From JARBUG01 sp035628915 (GTDB lineage: Bacteria; Bacillota; Sulfobacillia; Symbiobacteriales; Symbiobacteriaceae): DNA of 64,000 bases. The first letter of the stretch is position 1. Each line of letters opens with the position of its first letter. The notes beneath the pieces were generated by a model, which did no database searches, had not been told where the DNA came from, and saw only the letters and a list, made by a program, of their open reading frames with translations. Below are positions 32,517 to 41,341 of the stretch, in pieces. The stretch lies in assembly GCA_035628915.1 (NCBI GenBank), contig DASPIW010000022.1, forward strand, positions 62,001-126,000. Reading direction: 5' to 3'. The position numbers were made by a program, and so were the translations under genes.

Positions 32517-33233
32517 CTACCGGCGTGGCAGCGTGACTGAGAAACTGTAGCTGTCCCCCCGGAACAGATAGGTGCCCAGCAGCAGCGGACTGCCGTCCTC
32601 CAAATAGACCAGGGCCCGCATAGCCATGGCCGCGTCGCCCGCCTTGACACCCAGCAGCTGCGCTTCCCGCCGCAGCAGCCGCTGGAGGTAGATCGTCTGC
32701 CGGCCGGCCGCCACCTTGAACCCGTGTTTCTCCTCCAGCAGCTGGTAGAGCGAGCTCTTGGTAAAATCATCCTCCAAAATGCCCGGGCACCGCCGGAGGG
32801 GGATGAAGTCCTCCATCAGCACCAGCGGCTCGTTATCGACATGCCGAATCCGGTACAGGTGAATGACCCGTTCGGCCGGGGCGATCTGCAGCTGCGCCGC
32901 CACCTCTTCCGACGGCTCCGTAACCCGGATGTCCAGCACCTTCGTGACGGTCTGAATGCCCCGGCGCTGCAGGTCTTCGGCGAGGCTATGGAACCGGTTC
33001 ATCTCGCGCTCCCAGCGGTGCGGGGCCACAAACGTGCCCTTGCGGCCCTGCCGAATCAGCAGATGCTCATCCACCAGCACTTCAATAGCCCGCCGGACTG
33101 TCATGCGCGTGGTGCTGAACTCCTCGCACAGCTCCAGTTCGGTCGGCGCCCGGTCGCCGGGCTGCAGTGCGCCCGAAGCGATCCGCCGGGCTACCTCATC
33201 GCGAATCTGTTGAAAGAGCGGCTTCTTTTCCAC
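32517..33233 (-). CDS. GntR-family regulator with UTRA domain
   Basis: A 238-residue HutC-type regulator. The N-terminal HTH is FQQIRDEVARRIASGALQPGDRAPTELELCEEFSTTRMTVRRAIEVLVDEHLL, followed by a UTRA ligand domain (ERVIHLYRIRHVDNEPLVLMEDFIP, then SLYQLLEEKHGFKV). GTG 33233 is the start, seven bases after GGAGGTG. It is in mid-operon, 14 bp after the permease gene. Operator-like TTGTCTATACG and related sites upstream of the first gene (37922-37995) make autoregulation of the whole transport/catabolic operon likely. Confidence 0.92.
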   Translation of the reverse strand: MEKKPLFQQIRDEVARRIASGALQPGDRAPTELELCEEFSTTRMTVRRAIEVLVDEHLLIRQGRKGTFVAPHRWEREMNRFHSLAEDLQRRGIQTVTKVLDIRVTEPSEEVAAQLQIAPAERVIHLYRIRHVDNEPLVLMEDFIPLRRCPGILEDDFTKSSLYQLLEEKHGFKVAAGRQTIYLQRLLRREAQLLGVKAGDAAMAMRALVYLEDGSPLLLGTYLFRGDSYSFSVTLPRR

Positions 33234-33247
33234 AGCGTCACCTCCTG

Positions 33248-34204
33248 TTAGGCCGAGCGTCGGGCCATGCGCAGCCGGCCATAAAAGCCCAGGGCAGCGA
33301 TCATGACCACACCTTTTAGAATCCACTGCCAATACGGCAAGACTTTAAGCAAGTTGAGTGTGTTGTTCAGCAAACCCAGCAGGGCTGCAGCGGCCAGCGT
33401 CCCTTCCAGCCCGCCGACGCCGCCCGCCAGGCTTGTGCCGCCCAGCACGACGGCAGTGACGCTATCCATGTTGTACGGCTCACCGATAAACCGGTCGCCG
33501 GCGCCGGTCCGTGCGGCCAGAAAGAGCCCGGCCAGACAAGCGAACAGCGAGCTCCACAGATAGGCCTGCCACTTGACCCGGCCCGTGTTGACGCCAGCCA
33601 GCCGGGCCCGCTCTTCGCCGCCGCCCACCGCATACAGGTGCAGGCCGTGCCGCGAGCGGCGCATGACGACGATCATCACCAGGGCGACCGCGGCCAGAAT
33701 CAGCGTGCCCAGCGGCACGATGCCGTACCGGGTCGTGGCGAGCAGCCGGAAGCTGCTTGGCACAAAGCCGCCCGGAGTTGGGCGCAGGATCAGGTTGACG
33801 CCTTCCAGGGCGAACATGATCGCCATTGTCATCAGAAACGGCGGCAGCTTGAGCCGGACGACGCCGTAGCCGTTGAGCAGACCCACGGCCAGGGCCGCTG
33901 CCAGCGCCGCACCCACGCCGAGGGCGACGCTGTTCTTCATGAAGAGTGAGGCGACTACGACGGTCAAGGTCACGGTCCCGCCGAGCGACATATCAATGCC
34001 GCCGGTCAAGACTACGATGGACTGTCCGATGGCCGCCAACCCCAGAGGGACAATCTGTGTAAGGACATTGCGGATGTTGATGTCGGTTGCGAACCGCGGC
34101 ACCCAGAGCGTTCCGCCAGCGACCAGCAAGAGCAGAGCCGTACAGGCGGGTAGGGCCGGATAGCGGTCCAGCAGCACCCAAAGCGATCTGCGCGTTGCCT
34201 TCAC
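33248..34204 (-). CDS. Ribose-type ABC transporter permease (second)
   Basis: A 318-residue RbsC-type permease with about nine hydrophobic helices. IGQSIVVLTGGIDMSLGGTVTL and YAVGGGEERARLAGVNTGRVK are the conserved blocks. GTG start overlapping the ATPase stop (GTGA). It pairs with the ATPase and the other permease (36961-37908); two different permeases suggest a heterodimeric channel, as in some autoinducer-2 or rhamnose importers. Confidence 0.92.
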   Translation of the reverse strand: MKATRRSLWVLLDRYPALPACTALLLLVAGGTLWVPRFATDINIRNVLTQIVPLGLAAIGQSIVVLTGGIDMSLGGTVTLTVVVASLFMKNSVALGVGAALAAALAVGLLNGYGVVRLKLPPFLMTMAIMFALEGVNLILRPTPGGFVPSSFRLLATTRYGIVPLGTLILAAVALVMIVVMRRSRHGLHLYAVGGGEERARLAGVNTGRVKWQAYLWSSLFACLAGLFLAARTGAGDRFIGEPYNMDSVTAVVLGGTSLAGGVGGLEGTLAAAALLGLLNNTLNLLKVLPYWQWILKGVVMIAALGFYGRLRMARRSA

Positions 34205-35718
34205 GGCTGACTCCCCCCCTTGCCGGACTGGCCCGTGGCCGCTGTCATTACGGCCGCTTCGGAGAAGGCAGCCCGCTCAAACTCAGCCTGCAGCCGTCCG
34301 CGGTACATGACCAGAATTCGGTCGGAGAGCCCCAGCGCCTCGGGCAGGTCGCTGGTGACCACCAGGATGCCGACCCCCCGGGCGGTCAGGTCGCGCAGCA
34401 GCCGGTAGATTTCCGCGCGGGCGCCGACATCGACGCCGGCGGTGGGTTCCAGGAGGATCAGGACTTTGATTTGATCGGCGAGCCAGCGGGCCAGTACCAC
34501 CTTCTGCTGGTTGCCGCCGCTGAGGGTGTTGACTGCCGCCTCGGGCGACGCCGTCTTGATGCGGAGTTCGTTCACCAATCGCTGAACCAGCGACGCTTCA
34601 GCCGGCTCCTGCACAAAACCGAAACGCTGGCGCAGACGCAAGCTTGCCAATGCAATATTTTCGCGCACGGAAAGGATTGGCACCAGCGCTTCACCCTGCC
34701 GGTCATCGCTGGTAAAGCCAATGCCGTGGCGGATCGCCTCCTGCGGGCTGCGCAGCCTGACCGGAACGCCGTGGACCCGCACCTGGCCGGCCCGTGCCGG
34801 CAGGGCGCCGTACAGGGCCTGGGCCAGCTGCCGCTGCCCCTGTCCTTGCAGTCCGGCAATGGTGACGATCTCCCCGGACCGCACGGTCAGGTTCACAGCG
34901 CTGAAAGCGCCGGGAAGGCTGAAGCCTTTCACTTCCAGCGCGGGGGCGCCCGGCGGCTGTTCAGGCGGACTCGGATAGATTTGGCCGAGTTCGCGGCCGA
35001 CCATCATGGCAACGATCTGATCGGTCGTCACGTCGGCAGCGGGGCGTGTGCCCACCAACTGCCCGTCTTTGAGGACGGTAATCTGGTCGGCCAGCGCCCG
35101 GACTTCGGCCATCCGGTGCGACACGTAGAGAATCGCCTTCCCGGCGGCCTTCAGCCGGCCAATCAGCTGCATGAGCACGGCCACGTCGGATGCGGTCAGG
35201 GCTGCAGTCGGTTCGTCCATGATGATCAGGTCGGCCGCCTGCGATACCGCCTTGCAGATTTCAACGATTTTGCGCTGGGCCACGGTGAGGTCGCCGGCGC
35301 GGGCGTCCGGATCGATCGAGACGCCCAGCTGGTCAGCAGTCTCCAACAGTTCCGCCCTCGCCGCCCGCCAGTCGACCCAGCCGGCTGCCCGGACAGGCTC
35401 CCGCCCGAGGGCGAAGTTCTGTGTGACCGACAGGTCGGCGATCATGGTCGACTCCTGGTGAATGACGCTGATGCCGAGCCGCTGCGCTTCCAAGGGCGAT
35501 GTGATGCGTATGGGCTGCCCCTTCCAGTGCAGGGCGCCGCCGTCCGGTGCGTGGACGCCGACGATCACTTTGATCAGCGTCGATTTGCCGGCACCGTTTT
35601 CACCCATCAGTGCGTGCAGTTCGCCTGCGCACAGCGACAGGGAGACGCCGGACAGCGCCTGGACGCCACCGAACCGCTTGCTGACTTGATCCACCTGAAG
35701 CAGCGGTGCCGCGTTCAT
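34201..35718 (-). CDS. Ribose-type ABC transporter, double ATPase
   Basis: A 505-residue protein with two ATP-binding cassettes, as in RbsA/MglA. First half: Walker A GENGAGKST, signature LTVAQRKIVEI-type, Walker B IIMDEPTAALT. Second half: degenerate Walker A (GLQGQGQRQ, normal for the family) and signature LSGGNQQKVVLARWL. Walker B of the second half reads LILLEPTAGVDVGA, so the usual Asp before Glu is Leu (near residue 421), an odd change for this family. ATG 35718 with GGGGGGAAGG upstream. It powers uptake of a sugar with the two permeases and binding protein. Confidence 0.92.
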   Translation of the reverse strand: MNAAPLLQVDQVSKRFGGVQALSGVSLSLCAGELHALMGENGAGKSTLIKVIVGVHAPDGGALHWKGQPIRITSPLEAQRLGISVIHQESTMIADLSVTQNFALGREPVRAAGWVDWRAARAELLETADQLGVSIDPDARAGDLTVAQRKIVEICKAVSQAADLIIMDEPTAALTASDVAVLMQLIGRLKAAGKAILYVSHRMAEVRALADQITVLKDGQLVGTRPAADVTTDQIVAMMVGRELGQIYPSPPEQPPGAPALEVKGFSLPGAFSAVNLTVRSGEIVTIAGLQGQGQRQLAQALYGALPARAGQVRVHGVPVRLRSPQEAIRHGIGFTSDDRQGEALVPILSVRENIALASLRLRQRFGFVQEPAEASLVQRLVNELRIKTASPEAAVNTLSGGNQQKVVLARWLADQIKVLILLEPTAGVDVGARAEIYRLLRDLTARGVGILVVTSDLPEALGLSDRILVMYRGRLQAEFERAAFSEAAVMTAATGQSGKGGSQP

Positions 35719-35753
35719 GCCCTTCCCCCCGGTCCGACCCATTCTTGATGTAG

Positions 35754-35786
35754 CCCTGCGGCCGCTGACTGACGGCGGCCGCAGGG
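35754..35786 (-). other. Intercistronic hairpin between binding protein and ATPase genes
   Basis: A perfect 12-bp stem (CCCTGCGGCCGC with GCGGCCGCAGGG), 9-nt loop, no U-tract. Such hairpins commonly stabilise the upstream binding-protein message, giving it higher dosage than the ATPase. Confidence 0.7.
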
Positions 35787-35800
35787 TATAGTTCGAAACG

Positions 35801-36877
35801 CTATTTGCTGCCGTGGATCTTCTGCAGGCTCGTGTCGGAGAGCTTCGTGCCGGCGAAGTAGTTGTCGGGCAGGCCTGGCTTGACAAACTTGCTCAGGACG
35901 TCGCTGGTGATGACGGTGGTCTCCGGCGCCTGGGCCTTGGCGGGTGACTTGCCGTCCAGCACGTCGACCGCCGCCATGATCGCCGAGTAGCTGATGGAAG
36001 TCGGGTCGGCCACCACCATGGCGTTCAGCTTTTCGGCCTGCCAGAGCTTCATGAAGCCGTTCGAGCCGCCAATACCGACCATGGGAATCTTGGCGACATC
36101 GTAGCCCTTCGACTTCAGCACTTCCGCCGCTGCCCACGTCATGCCGTCGCCGAGGGAGGCGATGCCGTCGATTTTCGGGTTGTTTGCAAGGCAGTTCAAA
36201 ATGGCGGTCTTGGCCTTGGCGTAGTCCCAGTCGGCGAACTCGGTGCAGATCAGCTTCATATCCTTGTTGGCCTTCAGCATGTCGTCAAAGGCCTTCCACT
36301 CGTCCGCTTCGGCGGAGAGGCCGGAGATGCCGCGCAGGGCGATGATGTTGCCCTTGCCGCCGGTAGCCTTGGCGAGCCAGTCAGCCGTCAGCTTGGCCCA
36401 CTGTGCATAGCTGGGCATCACGCGGACGGCGGCCTTGTCAGTGTTGGCGTCGGTGGAGAAGAGGATGACCGGCATCGTCTTGGCGGCCTCCTCTAGGACG
36501 GGCACCAACGCGGTGGGCGAAGCCGGGGTGACTACGAGGGCATCAACCTTCTGGGCAATCAGGTCTTCAATGTCGTTGATCTGCTTGTTGGCGTCGCCGC
36601 CGGCGTCGGTAATGATGACTTCCTTGATTTTATCGGGGTGGTTGCGGGCCGCTTCCCGGAACTCTTCCATGAGCTGGACGCGCCAGGGATTTCCGACGGA
36701 AACGTTGCTGACGCCAATGCGGTACGGACCCTTCTTGGCCGCCGGCTGGGTCTGGGCCTGAGTCTGGTCCGCAGGCTGAGGGGTGGGAGCGGGCTTGGTA
36801 TTGCCGGTGCTACAGGCGCTCAGTGCGAGCGCGGCGACCAGGACGAGGCTGAGCGAAGCGATCCGTTTGCGAATCAT
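35801..36877 (-). CDS. Sugar ABC transporter substrate-binding lipoprotein
   Basis: A 358-residue binding protein with a lipoprotein signal (MIRKRIASLSLVLVAALALSAC, lipobox LSAC) and a Q/P/T-rich linker. The mature part is a type I periplasmic-binding fold: YRIGVSNVSVGNPWRVQLMEEF, DIEDLIAQKVDALVVTPASPTALVPVLEEA, then GIASLGDGMTWAAAEVLKSKG. It delivers a pentose, hexose or sugar acid to the RbsA/C-type transporter. Flanked by hairpins on both sides, consistent with high expression. Confidence 0.92.
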   Translation of the reverse strand: MIRKRIASLSLVLVAALALSACSTGNTKPAPTPQPADQTQAQTQPAAKKGPYRIGVSNVSVGNPWRVQLMEEFREAARNHPDKIKEVIITDAGGDANKQINDIEDLIAQKVDALVVTPASPTALVPVLEEAAKTMPVILFSTDANTDKAAVRVMPSYAQWAKLTADWLAKATGGKGNIIALRGISGLSAEADEWKAFDDMLKANKDMKLICTEFADWDYAKAKTAILNCLANNPKIDGIASLGDGMTWAAAEVLKSKGYDVAKIPMVGIGGSNGFMKLWQAEKLNAMVVADPTSISYSAIMAAVDVLDGKSPAKAQAPETTVITSDVLSKFVKPGLPDNYFAGTKLSDTSLQKIHGSK

Positions 36878-36925
36878 GTGTTGGCTCCTCCTTGTGGGGA
36901 TGTCGGAAAGATGGTAGGCAGTAAA

Positions 36926-36956
36926 GACCGGGCGCCCCGGGCCCTGGGGCGGGGTC
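36926..36956 (-). other. Intercistronic hairpin between first permease and binding protein
   Basis: CGCCCC (36933-36938) pairs with GGGGCG (36946-36951), extended by GACC/GGTC across a small internal loop. Probably an mRNA-processing or partial-termination element. Confidence 0.45.
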
Positions 36957-36960
36957 TGAG

Positions 36961-37908
36961 CTAAGCGTTGCGCCCTCCGGCGTTCCGGCGGGCATAGGCC
37001 ACGGCTGCCGCGATCAGCACGAGACTGAGCAGGATCGAGCGGGCCGCGAGCGGCACCTGCAGCCGGATCAGGATGCCGGTTAGCACGGCCAGCACGAGCA
37101 CGCCGGCCGCCGTCCCGCCGACTCCGCCCCGCCCGCCCTCGAACATCGTCCCGCCGATCAGCACGGCGGCCACGGAGTCCAGAATGTACGGCTTTCCGAT
37201 CTCCAGGCTGCCAATGCCCACGTACCCTGCCAGCACGATGCCGGCGGCCGCGGCGTACAGCCCGGACGTGACAAACACGAGCACCTTCACCCGGTCGACC
37301 GGGACGCCCATGAGCCGGGCAGCGGTGGCGTTGCCGCCGGTGGCGTAGACCTGGCGCCCGAAGACGGTCTTGCGTAGAATGATGGCCGCTAGGAGCACGC
37401 CGGCCACGAATAGGAGGCTGGCCACCGGAACCGGCCCGATGAACCCATCCGACAAGTAGCGGATGGCGCCGGGCGCCTGCCCCCGGGGGGAGCCGTGCGT
37501 GTAGACCCAGGCCAGGCCGTCGACCGCAATCATGGTCGCCAGAGTGGCAATAAACGGTGCGATTCGCAGCACCGTAACCAGGAGCCCGTTAAGGAGGCCC
37601 ACTGCGGCGCCGGCCGCCAGGCAGATCAGCACGCCTGGGATGGTCATGCCCACATCGCCCTGCATGACGCCTACAGCCAGAACCTGGCTCAGAGCGATCG
37701 TGGCGCCGACGGAGAGGTCAAGGCCGCCGGTCAGAATGACGAAGGTCTGGCCTGTGGCCGCCAGGGCCAGCGCCGTGGACTGGCGCACAAGGCTGAGCAG
37801 GTTGGTCGGGGCCAGAAAGCTCGGGGAGAGGATGCCGGACACTGCAACAAGCAGGATCAACGTGAACAGGGCCGGCATCGCCCGCAGCCGCTGCACCAGT
37901 GCCCTCAT
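36961..37908 (-). CDS. Ribose-type ABC transporter permease (first)
   Basis: A 315-residue RbsC-type permease. GQTFVILTGGLDLSVGATIALSQ, then VYATGGNATAARLMGVPVDRVK, and ILDSVAAVLIGGTMFEGGRGGVGGT are the conserved blocks. ATG 37908 follows GGAGG. It is the first gene of the operon that runs to the KDPG aldolase gene, with a cluster of GntR-like sites in its promoter region. Confidence 0.92.
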   Translation of the reverse strand: MRALVQRLRAMPALFTLILLVAVSGILSPSFLAPTNLLSLVRQSTALALAATGQTFVILTGGLDLSVGATIALSQVLAVGVMQGDVGMTIPGVLICLAAGAAVGLLNGLLVTVLRIAPFIATLATMIAVDGLAWVYTHGSPRGQAPGAIRYLSDGFIGPVPVASLLFVAGVLLAAIILRKTVFGRQVYATGGNATAARLMGVPVDRVKVLVFVTSGLYAAAAGIVLAGYVGIGSLEIGKPYILDSVAAVLIGGTMFEGGRGGVGGTAAGVLVLAVLTGILIRLQVPLAARSILLSLVLIAAAVAYARRNAGGRNA

Positions 37909-37921
37909 TCGTGTGCCTCCA

Positions 37922-37995
37922 GTCTATACAAGGACCGGGTGCTGGTCCTGTGTTTGTCTATACGTGATCATTGTCTTGTATATACTAACTGACAA
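37922..37995. promoter_or_regulatory. Cluster of putative GntR/UTRA operators upstream of the sugar-acid operon
   Basis: Three related sites: GTCTATACAAG (37922-37932), TTGTCTATACG (37954-37964) and TTGTATATAC (37976-37985, read as GTATATACAA on the other strand). They share a TCTATAC/GTATA core in both orientations, as expected for HutC-type GntR operators. AGGACC/GGTCCT forms a short hairpin between the first two. The remainder of 37996-38086 shows nothing clear. Confidence 0.6.
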
Positions 37996-38086
37996 GCAGA
38001 AGATACCATGCTTCCGGTTTGCGTGTCAAGCCACAGACAAGCCGGGCCGGGTCATGGGCGTAATCCGACGCTGCACATGCAGTGAA

Positions 38087-38120
38087 GAACGGCGGACCCC
38101 CCTCGTGGGATCCGCCGTTC
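38087..38120. terminator. Terminator-like hairpin in non-coding region
   Basis: GAACGGCGGA (38087-38096) pairs with TCCGCCGTTC (38111-38120), extended by CCC/GGG. No U-tract on either side. It may end the DUF2325 remnant transcript from the right. No gene is seen between here and 38290. Confidence 0.5.
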
Positions 38121-38290
38121 AGGTTGCGTGATGGACAGCCGCGACTGGCAATCGAATCGAAAGCTTTTGTCGTATGCCCTGGGCACGGAAGTGTAAAAAG
38201 CCCGCGATCCGGCGTACCAGGGCAGCATCGGCTGGAATACGACCGTCAGCACATCGTGAACCGATGTTGCTGGGGGCATTGCTGTTATGC

Positions 38291-38550
38291 TCAGGCCTCG
38301 GCGCCGTAGCAACTGGTGGACTGCGGGCAGCCGCAACAGCCCTGAAGGCTTTCGTAGATAGCGCTCCAGGACCGGCGGGCACAGCTGATCGGCACGTTGT
38401 GAGTCTTTGCCTCTGCTTTGACCCACTTCGCCAGATTATGGTTTACGCAATCCACTAATACCACGACCAACTCAGTACCGGCCGCGATTTGCAGGCGGTG
38501 CTGATTGCGACCTTTTATGTGCTGCACCGCAGCAAAGCCGCAGCTTCGTA
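38291..38550 (-). pseudogene. DUF2325 family protein, 5'-truncated remnant
   Basis: The frame encodes a DUF2325-like C-terminal part: GFAAVQHIKGR, then GTELVVVLVDCVNHNLAKWVKAEA, HNVPISCARRSWSAIYESL, ending with a cysteine-rich tail (CCGCPQSTSCYGAEA). The N-terminal strand of the family, an (I/V)xGG-type segment of about 20-25 residues, is missing: upstream of about 38550 the frame continues only as the antisense of an MFS gene. The downstream frame is intact, which suggests a recent break. DUF2325 function is unknown. Confidence 0.65.
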
Positions 38551-39146
38551 GATTCTTGTACCCGGTGCTGATCGCTATGGTCCTGGTGATCTTCATGGCG
38601 AACTTCGCCGCCATGACCGTGGAGCCCACGCTGACACTTTTCCTCCAGTCGCTGCATGTCCCGGAAGGGTCCCTGGAGCTCCACGCGGGCGTTGTCTTCG
38701 CAGCCACGGGCCTGGCCAGCTTTCTGGCCGCACCCTGGCTCGGGAAGCTGGGCGACAGTTACGGCCACCGGCTGATCCTTTCGTGGTCGCTGGCGGGCGC
38801 CACTGCCGTCTACTTCCTTCAGGGGCTGGTCACCGCTCCGTGGCATTTGGCTGTGCTCCGCTTCCTGCTGGGGCTGGGTGTGAGGGGCATCGTCCCTGCC
38901 GCCAATGCAGTGATCGCGCAGATGATCCCCGCGCAACGCCGTGGCCGGGGCTTTGGTTGGACACTGAGTGCGAACTTCTGGGGAAACGTGGTCGGCCCCT
39001 TGACCGGCAGCGTTATCGCTTCGTCTTTCGACAGCCAGCGAGCGGTCTTTCCGGTCACTGCCCTGATCATGCTGCTCAACCTGGGCTGGTTGCTCCTGCG
39101 AGTACCCAGGCGGCTGCCCGACGCAGCGGCAGTGACCGGAGAGTAG
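38551..39146 (+). pseudogene. MFS multidrug exporter, C-terminal half only
   Basis: About 198 residues with six hydrophobic helices match the second half of MdtG-like exporters: FLAAPWLGKLGDSYGHR, LRFLLGLGVRG, RRGRGFG, NVVGPLTGSVIAS, then AVFPVTALIMLLN. The first six helices are absent. The frame can be read from ATG 38505, but its first 16 residues are antisense to the DUF2325 remnant. A half-transporter is unlikely to work alone. Homology of both remnants stops within a few bases of 38550. Confidence 0.75.
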
Positions 39147-39159
39147 GAGTTCGTGACCA

Positions 39160-40662
39160 TCAAACCTTGCCCGGCCTCCCCAGTGAACGCTGGGCGCAAA
39201 GGGCGTAGTGCTGCTGCCAGGGCTGGAGCCGCTCGAAAACGGCGCTGGCCGTCAGTACGTCGGCGTCGGCGTAACGCCGGCCGATGATCTGCATGCCCAC
39301 CGGCAGGCGGTTCTCCACCATACCTGCGGGAATGGAGGCCGAGGGATGACCTGTGAAGTTTGTCAAGTAGGTCAGACACCAGCCGATGAGCGGATCGACC
39401 TGCTCACCGTTGATCACAGAGGGTCCCACCGTATTTCCGTCCGTTGCGTTGGGAACAGGCAGGCAGGCCAGCGTGGGCGTCATCAGGAGGTCATACCTGG
39501 TCAGCACGCCCTGAATGGCATCATAGACATGTGTCCGCATCTGCTGGTCCCTGGCCAGATCCACCATGCTGAACCCATACGCTTGCTGCAGCCAGTCCCG
39601 GTACTGGGGCGGAAGGTCCTGCGGGTGATCCTTCAGCAGATCGATGCCGGCACCCTTGAAATTCTCAATGGTCTCCAGATTAACACCCATAATCATCCGG
39701 CACCACAGGTCGCTCAGTTCCCGCTGGTGGTACTGAATGCCCAGTCTGACCTCCTCGACGGTGGCCCCGGCCCACTCCAGTACCCTCACGGCCCGGGCCA
39801 CCACCTCCGCCACCCGGGGGTCCACGGGGTAGACATCCAGGTTGGGGCTGTAGGCAATCTTCCAGCCTTTGACCGAACGGCGGAGCGCGGCTGTGAAATC
39901 GATCTGCTCATCGAGGCTGAATGGATCGCGCGGGTCGTATCCTGCCAGGGCATTGAGGCCCAGGGCGGCGTCCTCCACGGAGCGGGTCAGGGTTCCCTCA
40001 TACAGAAAGGGCGCCGTGCCGCTGAAAGCGTTGGGCCGGTTGATGAAAGGCACGCGCCCGAAGGAGGCCTTGTAGCCGTATACACCGCACCAGGAGGCCG
40101 GAATCCGGATGGAGCCGCCGCCGTCGGTGCCCTCCGCAATCGGCACCAATCCGTCAGCCACTGCTGCGGCGCTCCCGCCGGAAGAGCCGCCGCTGTTGAG
40201 GCTCAGGTCGAAGGGATTGCGCGTCGGCCCGAAGAGATAGTTGTCGCACGTGGCGCGCATCCCCATAACCGGGCTGTTGGTCTTGCCCATAATGATGGCG
40301 CCGGCCTTCTCCATCCGTTCGGTGTATGGGCAGGCGAAGTCGACCACGTGATCCTTGAAGGCCCGGATTCCCCCGAAGGTGCTGACCCAGCCCGGCTTGA
40401 AATCGAAGAGATCCTTGATGGCGGTGGGCACCCCGTGCAGCGGACCAAGCTCCCCGCCGGCCATCAGGGTCTGTTCAGCCTCCCGGGCGCGCTGGCGTGC
40501 ATCGTCAAAACCCAGGTAAACAAACGCGTTCAGGCTCTGGTTTCTGGACGCAATGCGCCCGATATGGGCTTCGACCACTTCCACCGGCGACAGTTCCCGC
40601 CGCCGGATTCGTGCGGCCAGTTCGGCCGCGCTTACGTAAGCCAGTTCGTTTGCCAGTGACAC
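39160..40662 (-). CDS. Amidase (amidase-signature family)
   Basis: A 500-residue amidase-signature hydrolase. Catalytic Lys83 (PTAIKDLF), cis-Ser at 160-161 (SGGSSGGSAAAVA) and nucleophile Ser184 (GGGSIRIPAS) are all present. It cleaves an amide such as a C-N bond of a substituted amine; it is not the GatA subunit, since GatB/GatC are absent and the context is catabolic. GTG start behind GGGGGGTGG. Last gene of the 16-gene operon that starts with the GntR regulator at 55243. Here it could deacylate an N-acyl amino sugar or release ammonia from a sugar amide (inference). Confidence 0.9.
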   Translation of the reverse strand: MSLANELAYVSAAELAARIRRRELSPVEVVEAHIGRIASRNQSLNAFVYLGFDDARQRAREAEQTLMAGGELGPLHGVPTAIKDLFDFKPGWVSTFGGIRAFKDHVVDFACPYTERMEKAGAIIMGKTNSPVMGMRATCDNYLFGPTRNPFDLSLNSGGSSGGSAAAVADGLVPIAEGTDGGGSIRIPASWCGVYGYKASFGRVPFINRPNAFSGTAPFLYEGTLTRSVEDAALGLNALAGYDPRDPFSLDEQIDFTAALRRSVKGWKIAYSPNLDVYPVDPRVAEVVARAVRVLEWAGATVEEVRLGIQYHQRELSDLWCRMIMGVNLETIENFKGAGIDLLKDHPQDLPPQYRDWLQQAYGFSMVDLARDQQMRTHVYDAIQGVLTRYDLLMTPTLACLPVPNATDGNTVGPSVINGEQVDPLIGWCLTYLTNFTGHPSASIPAGMVENRLPVGMQIIGRRYADADVLTASAVFERLQPWQQHYALCAQRSLGRPGKV

Positions 40663-40683
40663 AGCCCCACCCCCCGTTTCCTA

Positions 40684-41322
40684 TTACTCAACGGCTCGCA
40701 GAACCCGGGCCGGCACGCCAACTACCACCACGCCCGGCGGCACGTCGCGGGTGACCACAGCACCCGCCCCGACAATGCTGTCCGCCCCCACGGAAATGCC
40801 GGGCAGAAACACGGCGCCCGTGCCTACAAAGACCCGCTGGCCGATGCGCACGTTGCCGGATGTAGCTGTGCGGGGGGAGAGGTTCGCCCCCGCACCGATT
40901 TGCGTATCGTGTTCCACAATCGCGCCGCTGTTGATGATGGCGTGGTCGCCGACGACAGCGCCGGGGTTGAGAATGGCCCCGGGGCCGACCACGACACCCT
41001 GCCCCAGCCGGCACTCTGCAGCCAGGACCGCCGATGGATGCACGGCTGTGAAGGGCGCCACGCCGTGGGCGGCCATGCGTTCGGCCAGCTGAAGTCGAAG
41101 CCGGTTCTCCCCCCGGGCCGCGACAAATCCGTCCAGCTCACGCACCAGCCTTCCCGGCAGGTCGAGCACGCTGCCGATCACGGGCACCCCGTAGGGTGCT
41201 TCGCCTTCCCGGCCGGACTCCTCGGTGATCAGTCCGACGACTTCTGCCCCCATGCTCCGCAGGATGGCGACCACCACCTTGCTGTGGCCGCCCGTTCCCA
41301 CAACTGCGACCTTCTTCGGCAT
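40684..41322 (-). CDS. NeuD/PglD-type sugar O/N-acyltransferase
   Basis: A 212-residue protein. The N-terminal Rossmann-like part binds the nucleotide-sugar or sugar (VAVVGTGGHSKVVVAIL); the C-terminal left-handed beta-helix has repeated hexapeptides (GVVVGPGAILNPGAVVGDHAIINSG, then VFVGTGAVFLPGISVGADSIVGAGAVV). NeuD and PglD relatives acetylate amino sugars with acetyl-CoA. An acyltransferase in a catabolic operon is unexpected; it may protect an amino group or act on an intermediate. Confidence 0.88.
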   Translation of the reverse strand: MPKKVAVVGTGGHSKVVVAILRSMGAEVVGLITEESGREGEAPYGVPVIGSVLDLPGRLVRELDGFVAARGENRLRLQLAERMAAHGVAPFTAVHPSAVLAAECRLGQGVVVGPGAILNPGAVVGDHAIINSGAIVEHDTQIGAGANLSPRTATSGNVRIGQRVFVGTGAVFLPGISVGADSIVGAGAVVTRDVPPGVVVVGVPARVLRAVE

Positions 41323-41341
41323 AACCTACACCCTTCGGCAA

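Noticed and set aside
38052..38426. 124-codon minus-strand ORF next to the DUF2325 remnant
   Set aside because: It runs through the terminator-like hairpin and the DUF2325 frame, with no domain of its own.
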